A stretch of 64,000 bases of DNA from Alectoria sarmentosa (Eukaryota > Ascomycota > Lecanoromycetes > Lecanorales > Parmeliaceae). Both the position numbers and the translations under genes were made by a program. Location of the stretch: positions 1 through 64,000 of the forward strand of contig WOGZ01000094.1 in NCBI GenBank assembly GCA_009733775.1. The letters run 5' to 3'. Shown here one piece after another: positions 10,867 through 22,969 of the stretch. How positions within the stretch are numbered: the stretch's first letter is position 1; every line of letters starts with the position of its first letter. Below the pieces are notes generated by a model. It saw only the letters and a program-made list of their open reading frames with translations. It had not been told where the DNA came from and did no database searches.

Positions 10867-12160
10867 ATGACTTCGAACACAGCCCGCTGGAAAAACCTCT
10901 ACACCCGTACCCTTCCCACTCTCGCCCGCTCAAAAGCCCTCTTCCAACCCACCTGGCCCATCCATCTAGACCACTGCTTCGCCCGCATCATTCTCGACGC
11001 AGTCATCGGCAACTCAACTTCCATTCGCCCAGACGAAATACCCACGCCATGGACCGCGAAGCTGAAATCGCCCGCGGTCAAGAACATGAGCACACAGCAA
11101 TTGGAAGCGTGTATAGAGCTCGGCGAAGCTATAGCTGAAGGAAGAGTCGATCTGGTGGAATTGGATCAGCGAAGTTTGACGGTTCGAGAGAAGATGCCCA
11201 AGGGTGGGAAGAGGAAGAGAGAGGATATGTCAGACGGCGTCGCTTCAGATACAAAGAAAGTCAAGAAATCAGCACAAAACCAACAAGGCGACATCCGAGC
11301 CGCCATGGGCGCTCCTCCTCCGACTCCGCCCAAACCGCTGTCACCAGCGCCAATTGACCCATCTTTGTCCTCTGAAATCACCTCCCATCCGACCCTGACA
11401 CCCTTCCGCAAGCGCGTCCTGCTTGCTCTTTGCCAAGTACCTTCGGGCTCATACACTACCTATCTCACACTCTCAAATCATTTATCTTCCTCGTAAGGTA
11501 CTTTTCCAGGTTATCTCTTGCTGTGTGAGACTTCTCTTTCAAGTCGCGATACATGTTGCAGGAGCAAAGCTTCCACCCATTTTGCTCCCCAGACACGTCG
11601 AATCGCTCACAATTTACTCTACGAATGCGAATGCTGACTCCACAACGAGACCTCGTGCAGTGGGAAATGCGCTAAGGAACAATCCGTTCGCACCAAGGGT
11701 ACCTGTGAGTTATCTTTTCCGATCCCTCATTCCCCTTTTCAGCATACCGTGGGGGCCGGAGATCTTTTCCCCCTCCTGAGACGTGTCTTCTGACTCTAGA
11801 ACCATCTTTAGAAGAGAAATATTGACTCCAGAACCATGTAGTGTCATCGGGTCGTCGCTGCTGATGGGGGAATTGGGGGATTTGGAGGGGAATGTACGTA
11901 TATTTCGCAGCCGATCTCCTACTCCGGACCTTTCGAGTTGCAAGACATGTTTTGGAAGCAGAAGGCTCTCAGTACCCTTTCGAACTGTCTTATTGCTCGG
12001 TTTTCTGCCTCGAATCAGTGATGCTGACTCAGGAATCACCAAAGGGGGGGTAACGGGCAAGCATAACGGGGAGAAAGTGCGATTGCTGAGGGGCGAGGGT
12101 GTCAAGGTCGATGCTGCGGGTGGGAGGGTAATGGGGTCCCTGTGGTCAGGGTTCAGGTGA
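10867..12160 (+). CDS. MGT1: O6-alkylguanine-DNA alkyltransferase (MGMT) with N-terminal extension
   Basis: The exons join as 10867-11492, 11650-11704, 11842-11893 and 12045-12160, giving 282 residues. The C-terminal third is the DNA-binding and methyl-acceptor domain. It begins TPFRKRVLLALCQVPSGSYTTY, continues through PRAVGNALRNNPFAPRVP and the active-site motif PCHRV (acceptor cysteine near residue 228), and ends GGFGGEWGVTGKHNGEKVRLLRGEGV. It should repair O6-methylguanine in a suicide reaction. The cysteine is intact, so this is not an alkyltransferase-like protein. The first 180 residues are a separate conserved fungal segment (WKNLYTRTLPTLARS..) followed by a basic linker with the likely nuclear signal GGKRKRE; its role is unknown to me. 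All three introns belong to the introner-like family. The second splits the active site exactly between proline and cysteine. Confidence 0.88.
11493..11649 (+). mobile_element. Introner-like element, alkyltransferase intron 1 (157 bp)
   Basis: GT-AG intron between phase-2 exons. The internal box reads CAAGTCGCGATACATGTTGC and the 3' box reads GAATGCTGACTCCACAACGAG, with CTGAC as the branch site. The phrase TTGCTCCCCAGAC also recurs in the copy at 26742-26896 as ATGCTCCCCAGAC. Confidence 0.75.
11705..11841 (+). mobile_element. Introner-like element, alkyltransferase intron 2 (137 bp)
   Basis: The donor is GTGAGTTATCTTTTCCGATC and the 3' box is ATATTGACTCCAGAACCATGTAG in parts, close to the 3' box of the other copies. 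The element separates the proline and cysteine codons of PCHRV. The internal box is more diverged (CCTGAGACGTGTCTTC). Confidence 0.65.
11894..12044 (+). mobile_element. Introner-like element, alkyltransferase intron 3 (151 bp)
   Basis: One of the clearest copies. The 5' box is GTACGTATATTTCGCAGCC, the internal box CGAGTTGCAAGACATGTTTT, and the 3' box GTGATGCTGACTCAGGAATC followed by the acceptor CCAAAG. Splicing joins GGFGGE to WGVTGKHNGE in frame. Confidence 0.8.
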
Positions 12161-12782
12161 GATGAAGCTAAGCTCTCGGGATGGAAGGATACATAGATAT
12201 CCATGGGGCATAATGATAAAAGCAACGACGAAAATGACGGCTTGCAGCACTCAAGAAGAGATGCCTCCTCGTTTTGTGGAAAACGTTCCGAGGCAATGAA
12301 CTGTAACCGTGACAGAGCTTGTCAATGAGCAAGCCAGTGATAAGCACACGTTCTACGTCTTGGCCTCTGAGGTGGTCCCAACGAAGCGAACAGGAGCGTT
12401 TCGAAGTTGTCCTAGAATGTTTTGAAAAAGCGTAGAGTACCATATGTGCTAAGCGCTCTGCGTCAAGCTGCAGGCCCTCCATCCAAAGATATAGACCTGA
12501 CTGATGGTATGCACATGCAAAAGCGGAAAGACGTAATGTGACCAGAGCCCTATTTTGCATCTGTCAGGAGCCCCCCAAACGTGCAGGCACACCGTGTACA
12601 CCGTGTCTGCCCTCCAAAAGATCGTATACCGGTCAACAAATCATCACCATAGGGTATCGCAACATCATGACAAAAACCCCCGCTTACTTAACGCTAGAAC
12701 GCCTCGACGAGCCTCGCCCTTTTCTACGTTTGCCTCAATGTCCATCACTCGAGATCCCCATAAAAAGGGCCATGGTTTTGTA
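12161..12782. other. Intergenic region between convergent MGT1 and PDE2
   Basis: About 620 bases between two 3' ends. A 130-codon open frame on the minus strand (12168-12560) has no domain similarity or plausible promoter and is judged fortuitous. Confidence 0.6.
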
Positions 12783-15700
12783 TCAGGGGCTGGCCTCCAC
12801 GCTCTTGCCTCTCTTCTTCCAAAAGTTGAAATTAAATCTCGAGCCCTTGTTTCCAACAACACGTTGATGTCCACCCCAATCTCTCATGCTGCCGTTGCTC
12901 ATGACAGAAGTCTTGATTTCAGTATCCTTGGCTCCATCCGGTCCACTCACAATTCCAGGTCGATGTCCAATCCCTGGTCGCTCCAAGTTCACGACGTCCG
13001 GCATGCCTTTGAGCTCAGGGCTGGTCCAGCTGTCTAATCTAGATTGAGAGCTCTTCTCATCGCTATCTACAGTTAAGACGCTTGTGGCCTGGGTACCAGT
13101 TGGAGAGTATGGGGTAGATTGAGACAGGTTGGTATTGTTGGTATGTGCACCAGAAGATGAGCGATGGTGAGCGGAATGCGCATAAGGTCTACCTACGATT
13201 GTGTTGGTTGTGAAGCGATTGGAGCGCCAGTTTTCAGTATCATCGCCTTTGCTGCCGCGACGTGAAAGATCTCCTGCCCCGGCAGATCCGCGAGAGCCGC
13301 GGCGACTCCCGTTTGTAGACAAGCCAGTTCCAGTAAATGCTGTTTGAGACAGAGTGTCCTCCGATGCACGACCTTTCGGTTGTATATTCTCAGAAGTGGC
13401 AACAGAAGAGGCTGTTTGAGACCTCAAGTCGGGGACTAAGCCTAATTGCAGCTGACTGGGCGAGCTGTTATTCAGTCGTCTGGTCGTGACAGTTGCATGC
13501 GAGGTACTCGCAGCAGGAGACGCACCTGATGAGCGACGCGAATATGAAGCTGAATCGGGAGTAGTATTGACTTGATTCAAATTGCGGCCGAGGGAGGAGC
13601 GGCGTGACGTATTTTGGCTTTGAGCACCCGAGTCAAAAGAGCCGAGATGGTGAGGAATTGAGGAGGCTGACGCTCTACGGGGCTCATCCGCGAATTGCGC
13701 AGCTTGCGCATTTGGCGAGGTCTCCAGAGGTTGAGATGCTGGCAGTCCTTCCGGATGTGAGAACTCAGGCTGACTGGCTGGACGGTCAGGGCTCCCTGAG
13801 CGTGGAGATAACAGACCCTCGGACGATCTTTGCTTTTTCCAACCCATGGCATCTCCTTTGAATGTCTGTGACTTGATCTTCTCTGTCCAGATCTCTTGGT
13901 TTACTTTCATCTCGTCAACAGCGAACGCCATTGCAGGCAGAATGTCCGTGACAGCTTCAAACAGGGGACGAGCGAAAATATTCATGAAGCTGTTCTGGGA
14001 GTTTCCAAGCTTGACAAGGTTGCCTAGCTCTGGCGGACCACCAAAGAGTGTGGTGGGAATACCCACATCCTTTTCCATTATACCTTGATTAGCAAACTCA
14101 AGCTGAAGAATGTTGGCCCATTTAGCGGCGACTTCGAAAGGACGTGCCTGACATAAGATTAGTTCCGTACGTACGTTGTTTACCTCAGCAAAGGCACTTA
14201 CCACATTGCTAATGTCTGCGCACTTGACAAGCAAGGCGCACGTAAGTATCCTGTAGTCATCTAGGACTTGAGGACTCCAGCAGTCGGTGCCGTGGTTGTG
14301 GTGCACCTTAACCTGCAGGTTTCCAAGCTCCTTCATATAATTGAAATGCATACCCATATCGGTAGCTAATATTGAGTTAATCATAAGCCCACGCATCGGG
14401 ATGTCTTCAAATGCAGCCTTCCAGTAGCGGCGGAGAATCTGCGAGTAGGCTGCACAGTGAAATGCTTCGAGCACTGATTTGTCATTGTATAGTTGAGCGA
14501 GTGGTGCGTTGAGAGCCACGAGGAAAGCATTGTTGACACCCGGGTGGCCGACATCATGCCCGATTGCCGTGATCAGCAGTGTAAGAGCATCGAACGGCTT
14601 CAATAAAGCTGCAACTGGTGAAATCGGTCTGTTTACGCCTGACTGATTAGACGAAGTTGGATAGGGAGGTAGCGTGCCAAGCTGGATCAGAAAGTAGAAG
14701 ATGGCTTGCATGACATCAACCACGTGACGAAAATTGTGATAATTCACAAAGCCGTTGTAAGCAGCACGGCTGGCCATCAAGAAAGTTCTAAGGTCAACTG
14801 CGGATAGTCGCCATTTATCAAGTTCTGGGATCTTCAGAGCGTGTTGAAGCATGAGGAAGGCTGCGTGAATCAATTCGTCTTCCGAGTAGTCGTGACCGGA
14901 GAAAACCCAAGATCCAAGGGCGCGAGATAAAGCTTCTTCTTTTCTTGATTCCAGAGAAGGCAACTTTTTAAGGTCGATCGGGTGTAATTCTTCATCGGGG
15001 TTGCAGATGCCTTTCATGAGTCCTGAGACCATAGCTTCACGAAGATAAGCGTAGGGTTTGTTGTCGTTATTGCCAAGCCAAGAACGCTTCCTCACCCTTT
15101 TCTGCGCAAGGAACTTAGCACGTTCATTTAGCGCTTCTTTGTGCGCGCGATAAGCATGCACTGTCAAGCCACGCAGGCGTTCTCTTTGCAAAGGAGATGT
15201 TAGGACGTCGATTGCTCCAGTGTCAACGCATCTCAGCATCTGTTGGTGTTCTGAGAGGGTCGGTTTGCCGGCTACCCTTCTTGGGCTGGAGGATTTCGAC
15301 CCAAATACGGGGAAGCCGCCTGAGGAAGGCCGCGATGGGCGGTTGCTCATGAACGCATGGCTGGTAGGATGTTCGGATCCCTGATTGTAAATCATCGCCA
15401 CGGGTACCACCAGCTTTGAGAGGCTTGAAATTGAAATCTCGGCTGAGATGTGCCGTAGAAGAGCGAGACCGTAGCAGTCTGCAAGGTCTGAGGACGAAGG
15501 CTCTTTCGAAATCTCGCCCGAACGGCCTTCTACCCCATCGTCGGCCGGCGTCCCCAACATGACAAGTACAGGTTGGATATTAGTACTGAGAGATTCGAGA
15601 TGTGAGACTTTAGCCATGCAAGTATGGCCGGAAATGCAGGTATGCACTGCAGTGTGTTAGTCTCCGCAGCTTCGGGGGAAGTGGCGTCTGTTCTGATCAC

Positions 15701-15971
15701 GCATGCCGAGGCCGTCCTCAGCGGAGCGCAAAGGGTAAAGAAACGTACCTCGATTGAATACAGACAGGAGACTGTTGAGGTTACTGCGCACTTCTTCGAT
15801 TTCCCCAAGAACAGCTTTCAAGCATTCCGGATTTCGATCCTCCCACAAATCTTCACTGTGATTATTTGCCCCGTCCGAACGACTTGGCTCGGACTCTTGA
15901 ACCAGCTTTCCGTCAAGGTCTCGGCTCACTCGGTTGTCGACATAGACGACGTGGTAGTCTGCATAGTCCAT
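12783..15971 (-). CDS. PDE2: High-affinity 3',5'-cyclic-nucleotide phosphodiesterase, class I (three exons)
   Basis: The exons, in transcription order, are 15749-15971, 14202-15646 and 12783-14147, giving 1010 residues. The enzyme hydrolyses cAMP and so dampens PKA signalling. The HD-type metal centre is visible at NFRHVVDVMQ (about residue 380) and GHDVGHPGVNN (about residue 437). The later metal ligand is in LLVKCADISNV, which is split by a 54-bp in-frame intron (14148-14201) that would otherwise read through. The invariant purine-binding glutamine region follows in NQGIMEKD and NSQNSFMNIFARPLFE. The N-terminal 150 residues look like a degenerate receiver-type fold (weak). The C-terminal 330 residues are serine-rich and disordered with RRXS-like sites that PKA could use (inference). 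A G-protein gamma subunit lies elsewhere in this window. Confidence 0.92.
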
Positions 15972-16974
15972 GACGGCTCGTCACAGCTGACCAATGTCGG
16001 GGCCCGTTAGGGTGGCCTCGCGTGCGGCGTGCGGGGGCTCTTCTGATGTCGTGGCTGCTCGTGCAAGCAAGTAGAGATGGGCAGACCAAGGGATTCCAGT
16101 CAAGTCTCCCGGAATGCACAAAGTGATCAGAAGGATCTTGTACCTATCTTATGATTGGCCTCGGTAGAGCTCAATGGATGAGCGCAGGTAGATTTGACGC
16201 AGGCAGGCGGTACGGTTCGTCGGCGCGGAATGATACTGTGCGCCCAACTAGAGTGATATCTAGGACACAGTTCTGCTTGGGTTGAGCGAGTGAGGAAAGG
16301 GGTTGCGAGGAGCAACGGTTATTGAAGCGAGGTGGATTCCTCGTACGTATGTGAGAGAAAGCGTGAGGTCTGCGCTGAGGAGAAATCCGTGGTCTTGTCG
16401 AAATCCGAAGGCCGAGTACGAGGGCGACTTGGCGACCATGTATGATTGATATGGTTGGGGCGAAGGGTTGGCGAGTAAGATAGGATGACCTCGTCTTCTT
16501 ACGTGCTCCTAGTGGTGAACGACCAGCTTTTCACCCTCTGGCAAGTTGGAGGTCGAAGACCTTGCTCTTCGCTTACTCTGTGCTATCTGATCAAAGCGGC
16601 GCCAGCGTCGCGGGCAAAGAGACGTTGGGTCTATGCGCAACATCCGGTGCGAATTTGAGGGGAACTGCTTTCATCAGCACGGGAGGTTCAGGACATTGAA
16701 GCGGCGAAGGATGGAGAGAGTTGAAGTTGAAGGTGGGCAATTGCGGTGAAATTGGTTAGAAGGAGGGTATATCGAAGCAGAAGGCGCGACTTTGGTGGTG
16801 GCAGGACGGCATAGAAGAGGAGAAAGAAGAGGAAGAGGAAGAGGAAGAAGAAGAGGAAGTCGTACGTTGTTAGCGAGTGGAGTGTTGGCTTATAGCCGGG
16901 TCCAAATTAGGGTTTGGGGTAGAACCGAAGTACTCCTTTCTTCTTTTTTGGAGGAGGGATTTGGGATTTACGGG

Positions 16975-17040
16975 GAGGGACTGCCTGGGGGACTACCCGG
17001 GGGACTTGGCTGAGGGACTACCTTGGGGACTACCTCGGGG
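16975..17040. repeat. Imperfect tandem GGGGACTACC-type repeat
   Basis: About six degenerate copies of a 10-14 bp unit with core GGGGACT(A/T)C follow each other, giving a strongly G-skewed strand. It could be a slippage product or a clustered binding site in the PDE2 upstream region. Confidence 0.7.
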
Positions 17041-17673
17041 AATCCATACAAAGAGTGGTCGAGAGAGTCAGGAGGGTCAAGAATGATAGTATGTACTCGG
17101 GAGTCAAAGGGAGAAGTGAGAAATGAAAAATGAAAAATAAAAAATGAAAAATGGAAGCATGTGAATTGAATGGTGATGGATTGATTGTCAGGAATTGCCC
17201 ATCTTGCATGCGAAGGAGAGGACAATACACACATACATACCTTACTGAGGTGACAAGTGGTGCGGCTAAAGACTCGCAGAGTAAATCAGGTACTGTACGG
17301 AGACCACGGACTGTACTTTGATAAATTTCCGAGCGAAGGATTGGCTGATTTGGCGCTACTTTCTTTACTCGGTAGAATATCGAGAGGTGAAATGTGCATT
17401 GTCGGTCTTGGGTGTCACTGTATGTATCACTGACCCCTAGACTCATTACTTGTCATCGTGTCACATGATCAGATGACATGTGGAGAGATCAGAGAGGAAG
17501 GGAGACTGAATGGAAGAATCTAAAGACCTTCCAGAAGCATCTTCCTATTCGTCAGAAAATTCGGATTTTCTTCCTTGACATTTTCATTGGCTGGCAATTT
17601 ACCCTTTTCTTTGGCGCGGGGAAATAAATCCCTTCGCCCCTTCTAATAAGAACGCATTCATTAATGTTTCCCG

Positions 17674-17735
17674 TATTATTTTATATTTTACATTTTACAT
17701 TTTACACGTTACATTATTTTACATTTGATATTTAA
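17674..17735. repeat. AT-rich TTTTACA-type tandem repeat
   Basis: Seven or so diverged copies of a 7-bp ATTTTAC unit. Simple sequence in the PDE2 upstream region, no coding content. Confidence 0.7.
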
Positions 17736-18878
17736 CACCCCACACTCAAAACTACTCGTATACCAAACACTATTGGATTGCCACCAACATCTTTCAACCC
17801 ATCACACCCACTCACAAAGTACCAACATCCCATGACCACTATCCATAAATTCTTCCTCCTCCTCCTCCTCCTCCTTCTTCTTCTTCTCCTCCATCCTTTC
17901 CTTTCTTGTCCTGTCTTTCCTTTCTTTTCCCCTCTCTTCTTTCTCCCTCCTACTTCAACTGCGGGCATATTCTGTCAGTCTTCCTTGCGACAAAAGCCCT
18001 GTCGTAATTACATCAGTTGAAGACGAAGAAGTTGCAAGTACGGTAAGATAATGTCGAGTCAAGCTTTGCGTTACCCATGCAACTGGCCGGGAGCAAGCTG
18101 TTGACATGCTTTCAACCGTCTTTGCCCCTACGGTGTACCTACTCTACCTACTGCCGAATGGCTCGACCTCATTACTCTTAAATTTCCACGATACCCAAAT
18201 ACCTGCAGGGCCTTGCTTTGATTTGTCTATCCACAAAGACATCAAACCCTCACCCTTCCTTCTCCATTACATCCTCTCATTGCTTTCGTTTGGAGCAACG
18301 CTTCAATTCGCATCCTGTCGCTTCCTTCCATCCCTATCCTGACCCCCCACAGAATTGCTCTTCCCAACCGTGCGGCTGAGTACATCCGCCCTTCTGAAAA
18401 TGCGCCGCTACAATCTTGCAACCTCTGCGCAAGTACCATTCCTCAACAGGTCCAATGATTCCGTCCGCCTATCCGCTGCATGCTTGCACTGCCCTTGTTG
18501 CTGTTTTGAAGGGAAAGGCAAGGTACCCGATGCGGCCGACTCTCATTCCGAGAACAGTAATCGACTTCGTGCACAAATGATCATTCCAAGTAAGAATGAA
18601 TTTAGTAGCGAGGCCTACGTGTACCTTTGGACTACACTAACCCCGTGATCAGGCTGATGGAAAAGCCCGGGAACTCCTTCAAGGTACCCCTGAACCCCGA
18701 ACATAGCATGCAAGATAACACGGAAATTCAAACCCTGCTGCTTGGAGAGAAGAGATGCCAAAATCTCCCCCCGAAGAAAAAGCTTCTTCCTTTTGGGAAA
18801 ACACACGACGCCGTAGTTGTATGGTTTCCAAGCCAGGACAGAACACATCCATCTAGATTTGGACATGTTGAAATACGA

Positions 18879-21233
18879 TCAAGCGCTCCGCTCCCATTCC
18901 CGCTGCGCCCCATTGGTAATATCCGTACCCCGCGTTTCTTTTCGTTGCCTGACTGAGAATTCTGCTTTGAGTGCCAGGTGGTCGCTAGGGAAGTGATGAT
19001 TGGGGAATCCGGGCACCCTCCGGAGATATTCTTCATCGACGCTTCCAAGCAGATGTCGAACCTGCAGGGCATTGGTAGAGTACCAAATGTAGTCAATGAC
19101 CCCAATGAAGCTTGGCGTGTAGTTTGTGAAACTCAACTCCGCGGTCGTGCTGTACGCCGACTTGAGCTTGAACGGATGGGCCATTCCTTCGCGGGTAAGA
19201 CTGCCATACCCGCGATTGCCCAGGTCGGGATGATTGCCAGGCAAGCTGCCACGCGTGATGAGATCGTATACTCCACTTCCAGCAGCGGCGTTGAAATCTC
19301 CACATATTATCAGCGGTATCTGAGGTCCGCTGGAATATTCGAGCGAGGGACTAGGCTCGGGAGCAGGCTCATCTGCAGAATCTGGGTTGCCTTGGCCTTC
19401 AACCTCCGACTGACGGAAAGCTGCCTTGTCGGTGCATGGAGCGTACTTTGCCCACTTTTCCGCTTGCTTCGATATTTGCTCCAAAAGAATTGCCACTTGA
19501 ACCACCTTGACATCTTCAAATGCAGGGTCCCAGAATATGTGCGCATTCCCGACAATTATCCTTGACCCGGTCATCCTGTTCTCAAGGAACGTCACGACGG
19601 CAACGTGATCTCTAGGCATGACACGGTTGAAAGTATCGTGCTCGCCTTTCATGTCTGGTCGGTTGATGGCTGTGTTTGCAAAATCGATTAGGACTTTGTC
19701 AAGACAGATGTATTTACTTCCTTTGTAGAATGTTGCACATCCATCAACCAATTTGGCATCCTTTTCCGCCATAGTCTTTGCCCTTGTTTTCGGCCAAAAG
19801 ACTCCCCGATAGTCGTTGACAGCAAGCTCGCGGCGGAAGTATTCGTCAAAACTCTCGCGATCAACTTCTTGCAGGCAAACGATGTCCGCATTATGATCTT
19901 TGAGCTCATTGAGGATGACCTCCCGTCTATAGTCCCAGGAAAGCACGTCCGAAGGCGTATAACCGTAATGCGATTTTGTAGCGTATTTATCGCATAATAT
20001 ATTGTAAGAAAGAACGCTCAGAATCTCCGAGGCAGGAGACGTATCAATCTCCACACGGGGGCGCTCATTGGGAGGGGTTCCAGCTGCGAATCAGTCAGTC
20101 CAACTACGAAGGGGGTGGATTATCGCAGCTCTATCATGCGAAAAAGAGAACCTACGTGCAGCATTTTCCCTTAGATGAGTGACCAACGACTTTGTCCCGT
20201 GGTGCACGATGTGCTCCTTAAGATCTTCGTCTAAGGGATTCCCATCTATTCCTAGGGTCTCTAATTTGAACAGATATCCCACCTCATAAGGAAGCGTTTG
20301 AAGATTGTTGTCAAACACCAGGAGCTCCTTCAAATTGACGAGCATTCCGATTTCTTCTGGTAATTCCATGATTTGATTGTTTGAGACATCCAAATGGGTC
20401 AGGTTCCTCAGATGGCCGACAATGGGGTCAAGGCGTGAAAGCCGATTATGGTCGAGATACAATTTCTTGAGGAATTTGTAGGCAAAGATGGATGTTGAGA
20501 TCGCCCTCATACCTTGACCGCTACAATCCAAGGCGTCCCAATCTTGTCTTTGAATCTCCCCAACAGTGGTGGCCCGATTGCGCTCTTCTTCACTCTCTTC
20601 AACTGCTTCTTCGGCAGGCGTTGGCTCCACGACCTTGCTCACTCGCGATATCACCCCTTCTTTCTTGCAATGATGGTGCGGCGCCGATTGCGCCTGTCTC
20701 GATTCTGCGGCTAGCTGCATCTGACGTTGCCATTGTTGATTTGGTATGAAGTTGTCATTCATCCCCCCAACCTGAGAGTTGCTTGAATTGCCGTTGTGAA
20801 GGTTGTTGGGAGTGAAATGAGGAGTGGCGTTTGATAACGTTCCGGAGGAGAACGTGTGTTGGTGGCCTATGCCGTGACCTCCGTTCTGGTTTTGCGAGTG
20901 GTGATTGGTCTGTTGAGCGTGGTGCTGCTGGTAAGATTGATGTTGGTACTTGTGGCCCAGGCCTGGCTGCATAAATCTCTGATGTTGTCCACCGTTCATC
21001 ATGACGTGCTGACCCTGCTGATGGCCCTGGCTGTACATCGCATACGGATTGTGGGAAGAAGCTTGGGATACAGGCGAACGAGAGGGCGAAGGGGTGTCAT
21101 TGGTGTAACTACCTCTGCCACTGTTCACTGGAGAGCCGGAGCGGGCAAGATGACGAGGGTGGTGGTTTTGCTGATTATACTGGTTGTAATAGAATGGTCC
21201 GGTTCCAGGGAACCGGTGTGCTCCATCTGCCAT
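18879..21233 (-). CDS. CCR4: CCR4-NOT complex catalytic deadenylase (two exons)
   Basis: The exons, in transcription order, are 20156-21233 and 18879-20083, giving 760 residues. Ccr4 shortens poly(A) tails as the catalytic subunit of CCR4-NOT. The N-terminal 200 residues are rich in His, Gln, Asn and Ser and disordered. Leucine-rich repeats follow at about 235-335 (KLYLDHNRLSRLDPIVGHL, HLDVSNNQIMELPEEIGML); they dock on NOT1/CAF1 in yeast. The second exon holds the exonuclease/endonuclease/phosphatase domain: VLSYNILCDKYA, the catalytic glutamate in CLQEVDRESF, VGNAHIFWDP, the ICGDFNAAAGSGVYD motif, VIDYIWYS and the final histidine in FPSDHLALKAEF. The 72-bp intron lies between ENAAP and GTPPNERP, a usual position between the two domains. 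Confidence 0.95.
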
Positions 21234-22969
21234 CTAACGGGGCTGACCGATAAAGAGACGACAGAGTGTACGTACTCTTCAAGGTCGCTTTTGGTGTTGC
21301 GAAGGAGGAGGCGGCTTTGCGTGGGTAATCTTCGTTCGACCATAGACATAGGATGGTCGTTTGTGTGCTCAGCTCCAGGGTCGCGGGATTGAGGTCGACG
21401 AATCTCTAGTTTGTGAGTTGAGGACGTTGTGTTACCCGGAGGAGATTCGCGCCGGTGGAGTCGTTGCAATTTGGGGAGACAGATGACACGTTCAGTACGA
21501 GTGGCTTTTGACCATCCACTTGACAGCTAGGCAAAGATTGTATTGCCGGGGTGAAGCGCATTAGAAGAGGCTCTGCGACAGGCGTGTCCAGGGTTTGCGG
21601 GTTCAGGGTGTTGGGAGAAAAGGCTGATATCCTGGGCTTTTGAAACAATGCAGTTGGCTCTCTTTATGACAAGGTACAAGGCTATCCTAGATTCGGGTAT
21701 TGCAATGGGTAATGATAGCTGTTGTAGGGCGTTTGAATAAACGGAAAGGGAAAATGTTGATGCAGTTGGTCGTGAAACTGAAGGACAAAGGTTGCGCCGC
21801 ATTCTGGATAAAGTACCTTAGGTAAGGTAGGTACTTACTGTAGGTAGTACTTAGGGCGGAGCTACCCGCCTTTAGCGGCCAGTCTCTCCCAGAGTCCTAG
21901 CGATTCCCTCGTGCCTGACACTCTCCTCTGACACTCTGACACTCTGACAGGGACAGAGGAAGCAGTGATGACTGATGGATACTTCGATTTACTACAGTAT
22001 GATGTTGAATCTTCTGTCAGATGGAGAGGAACTTGATTTCACTAAAATACAGCGATAGCAATACCATTCTTTCGAGTCAGACATCTACGGTACGCAAGTC
22101 CATTCAGATTTCCAACGCTTCCGGGGTACTATACACCTATGAGCAGTCTCGGGATTGATCTTTGACTCTTTGTTTCAATGAGTGAATGCCGAAATCCAAC
22201 AAGATCTTCCTTACACCATGACCCCACCTTGTACTTTGAAGTCTGGCCGTGTTGAAAAGTTCAGTGTTTACGCTTCCTTTGCTGACAGTATGGGAGTGTG
22301 GCATGAGAGGAGCTATCCCTACCACCTATCAAGGCCGTGGATACCTTGAGGTATCAAGGTAGAGTAAGGCGTTGCACACCATTCCTAATGCTTCATTGAC
22401 TTCAAAGTGTGCAAAATACCGTGCGTGAAAGCTTGGCACCAGGTCTGAACCTTCAGACATTTGCTTTGCTTCACCTATACCTCCAAAGATCGCGCTTTGC
22501 ACCAATTATATCATGAAGCTGCCATCGCCTCACCTCAAGTGCCTTTACGAGTGGCTCCAATCACACTCGAGGATCCGGGCTTCACAGTTACGTACATGAC
22601 GACACCCTGTGCCCTCATAGGCTTTGACTTCTCGAGCGAGCCTGATGCTTACATTGAGAGTTGCAATCGAAGCATTGCACTTCCCTTCCAACCCATACGC
22701 TAGGAGGGTGGAAGCATCCAATGGGCTAAGCGCGACGGAAGGGTCCGTGAAGAGAATGAGCGTGTTGACGGCCTCAGCGGCGGCCCGGAAATGTCCATCT
22801 CTGATAAGCGGCCCTGAGGCGCACAGCTTTGAGCATCGCAACCGCATTTGTCGAGATGGAAGAAAGTGGACAGAGACCGGATGAGTTTGAGCGGTGGTAG
22901 GCAAATATGAATATGGAACGGAGAGTGCCTCGAGCTCGGAGCATGGTGGACTCGCAAGAAGTAGAGGGT
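21234..22969. other. Intergenic region between CCR4 and the LYR-motif gene
   Basis: About 1.7 kb with the CCR4 promoter and leader. It contains a copy of the short ACCTTACCTA/TAGGTAAGGT-type motif cluster (21811-21855) and four ACACTCTG-like tandem units near 21917-21950. Open frames here are short and unconvincing. Confidence 0.55.

Larger units (their letters stand above)
15972..18878. other. 2.9-kb gene-free region upstream of PDE2, rich in simple repeats
   Basis: No convincing coding gene. It should contain a long PDE2 promoter or leader and the CCR4 3' flank. Local low-complexity blocks: a purine tract (about 16813-16860), imperfect GGGGACTACC repeats (16975-17040), GAAAAAT repeats (17121-17153), TTTTACA repeats (17674-17735) and a CTC/TTC tract (17851-17893). 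Confidence 0.6.

Noticed and set aside
12168..12560. 130-codon minus-strand open frame between MGT1 and PDE2
   Set aside because: Composition is unlike the neighbouring genes, there is no domain wording, and it lies in a 3'-3' spacer.
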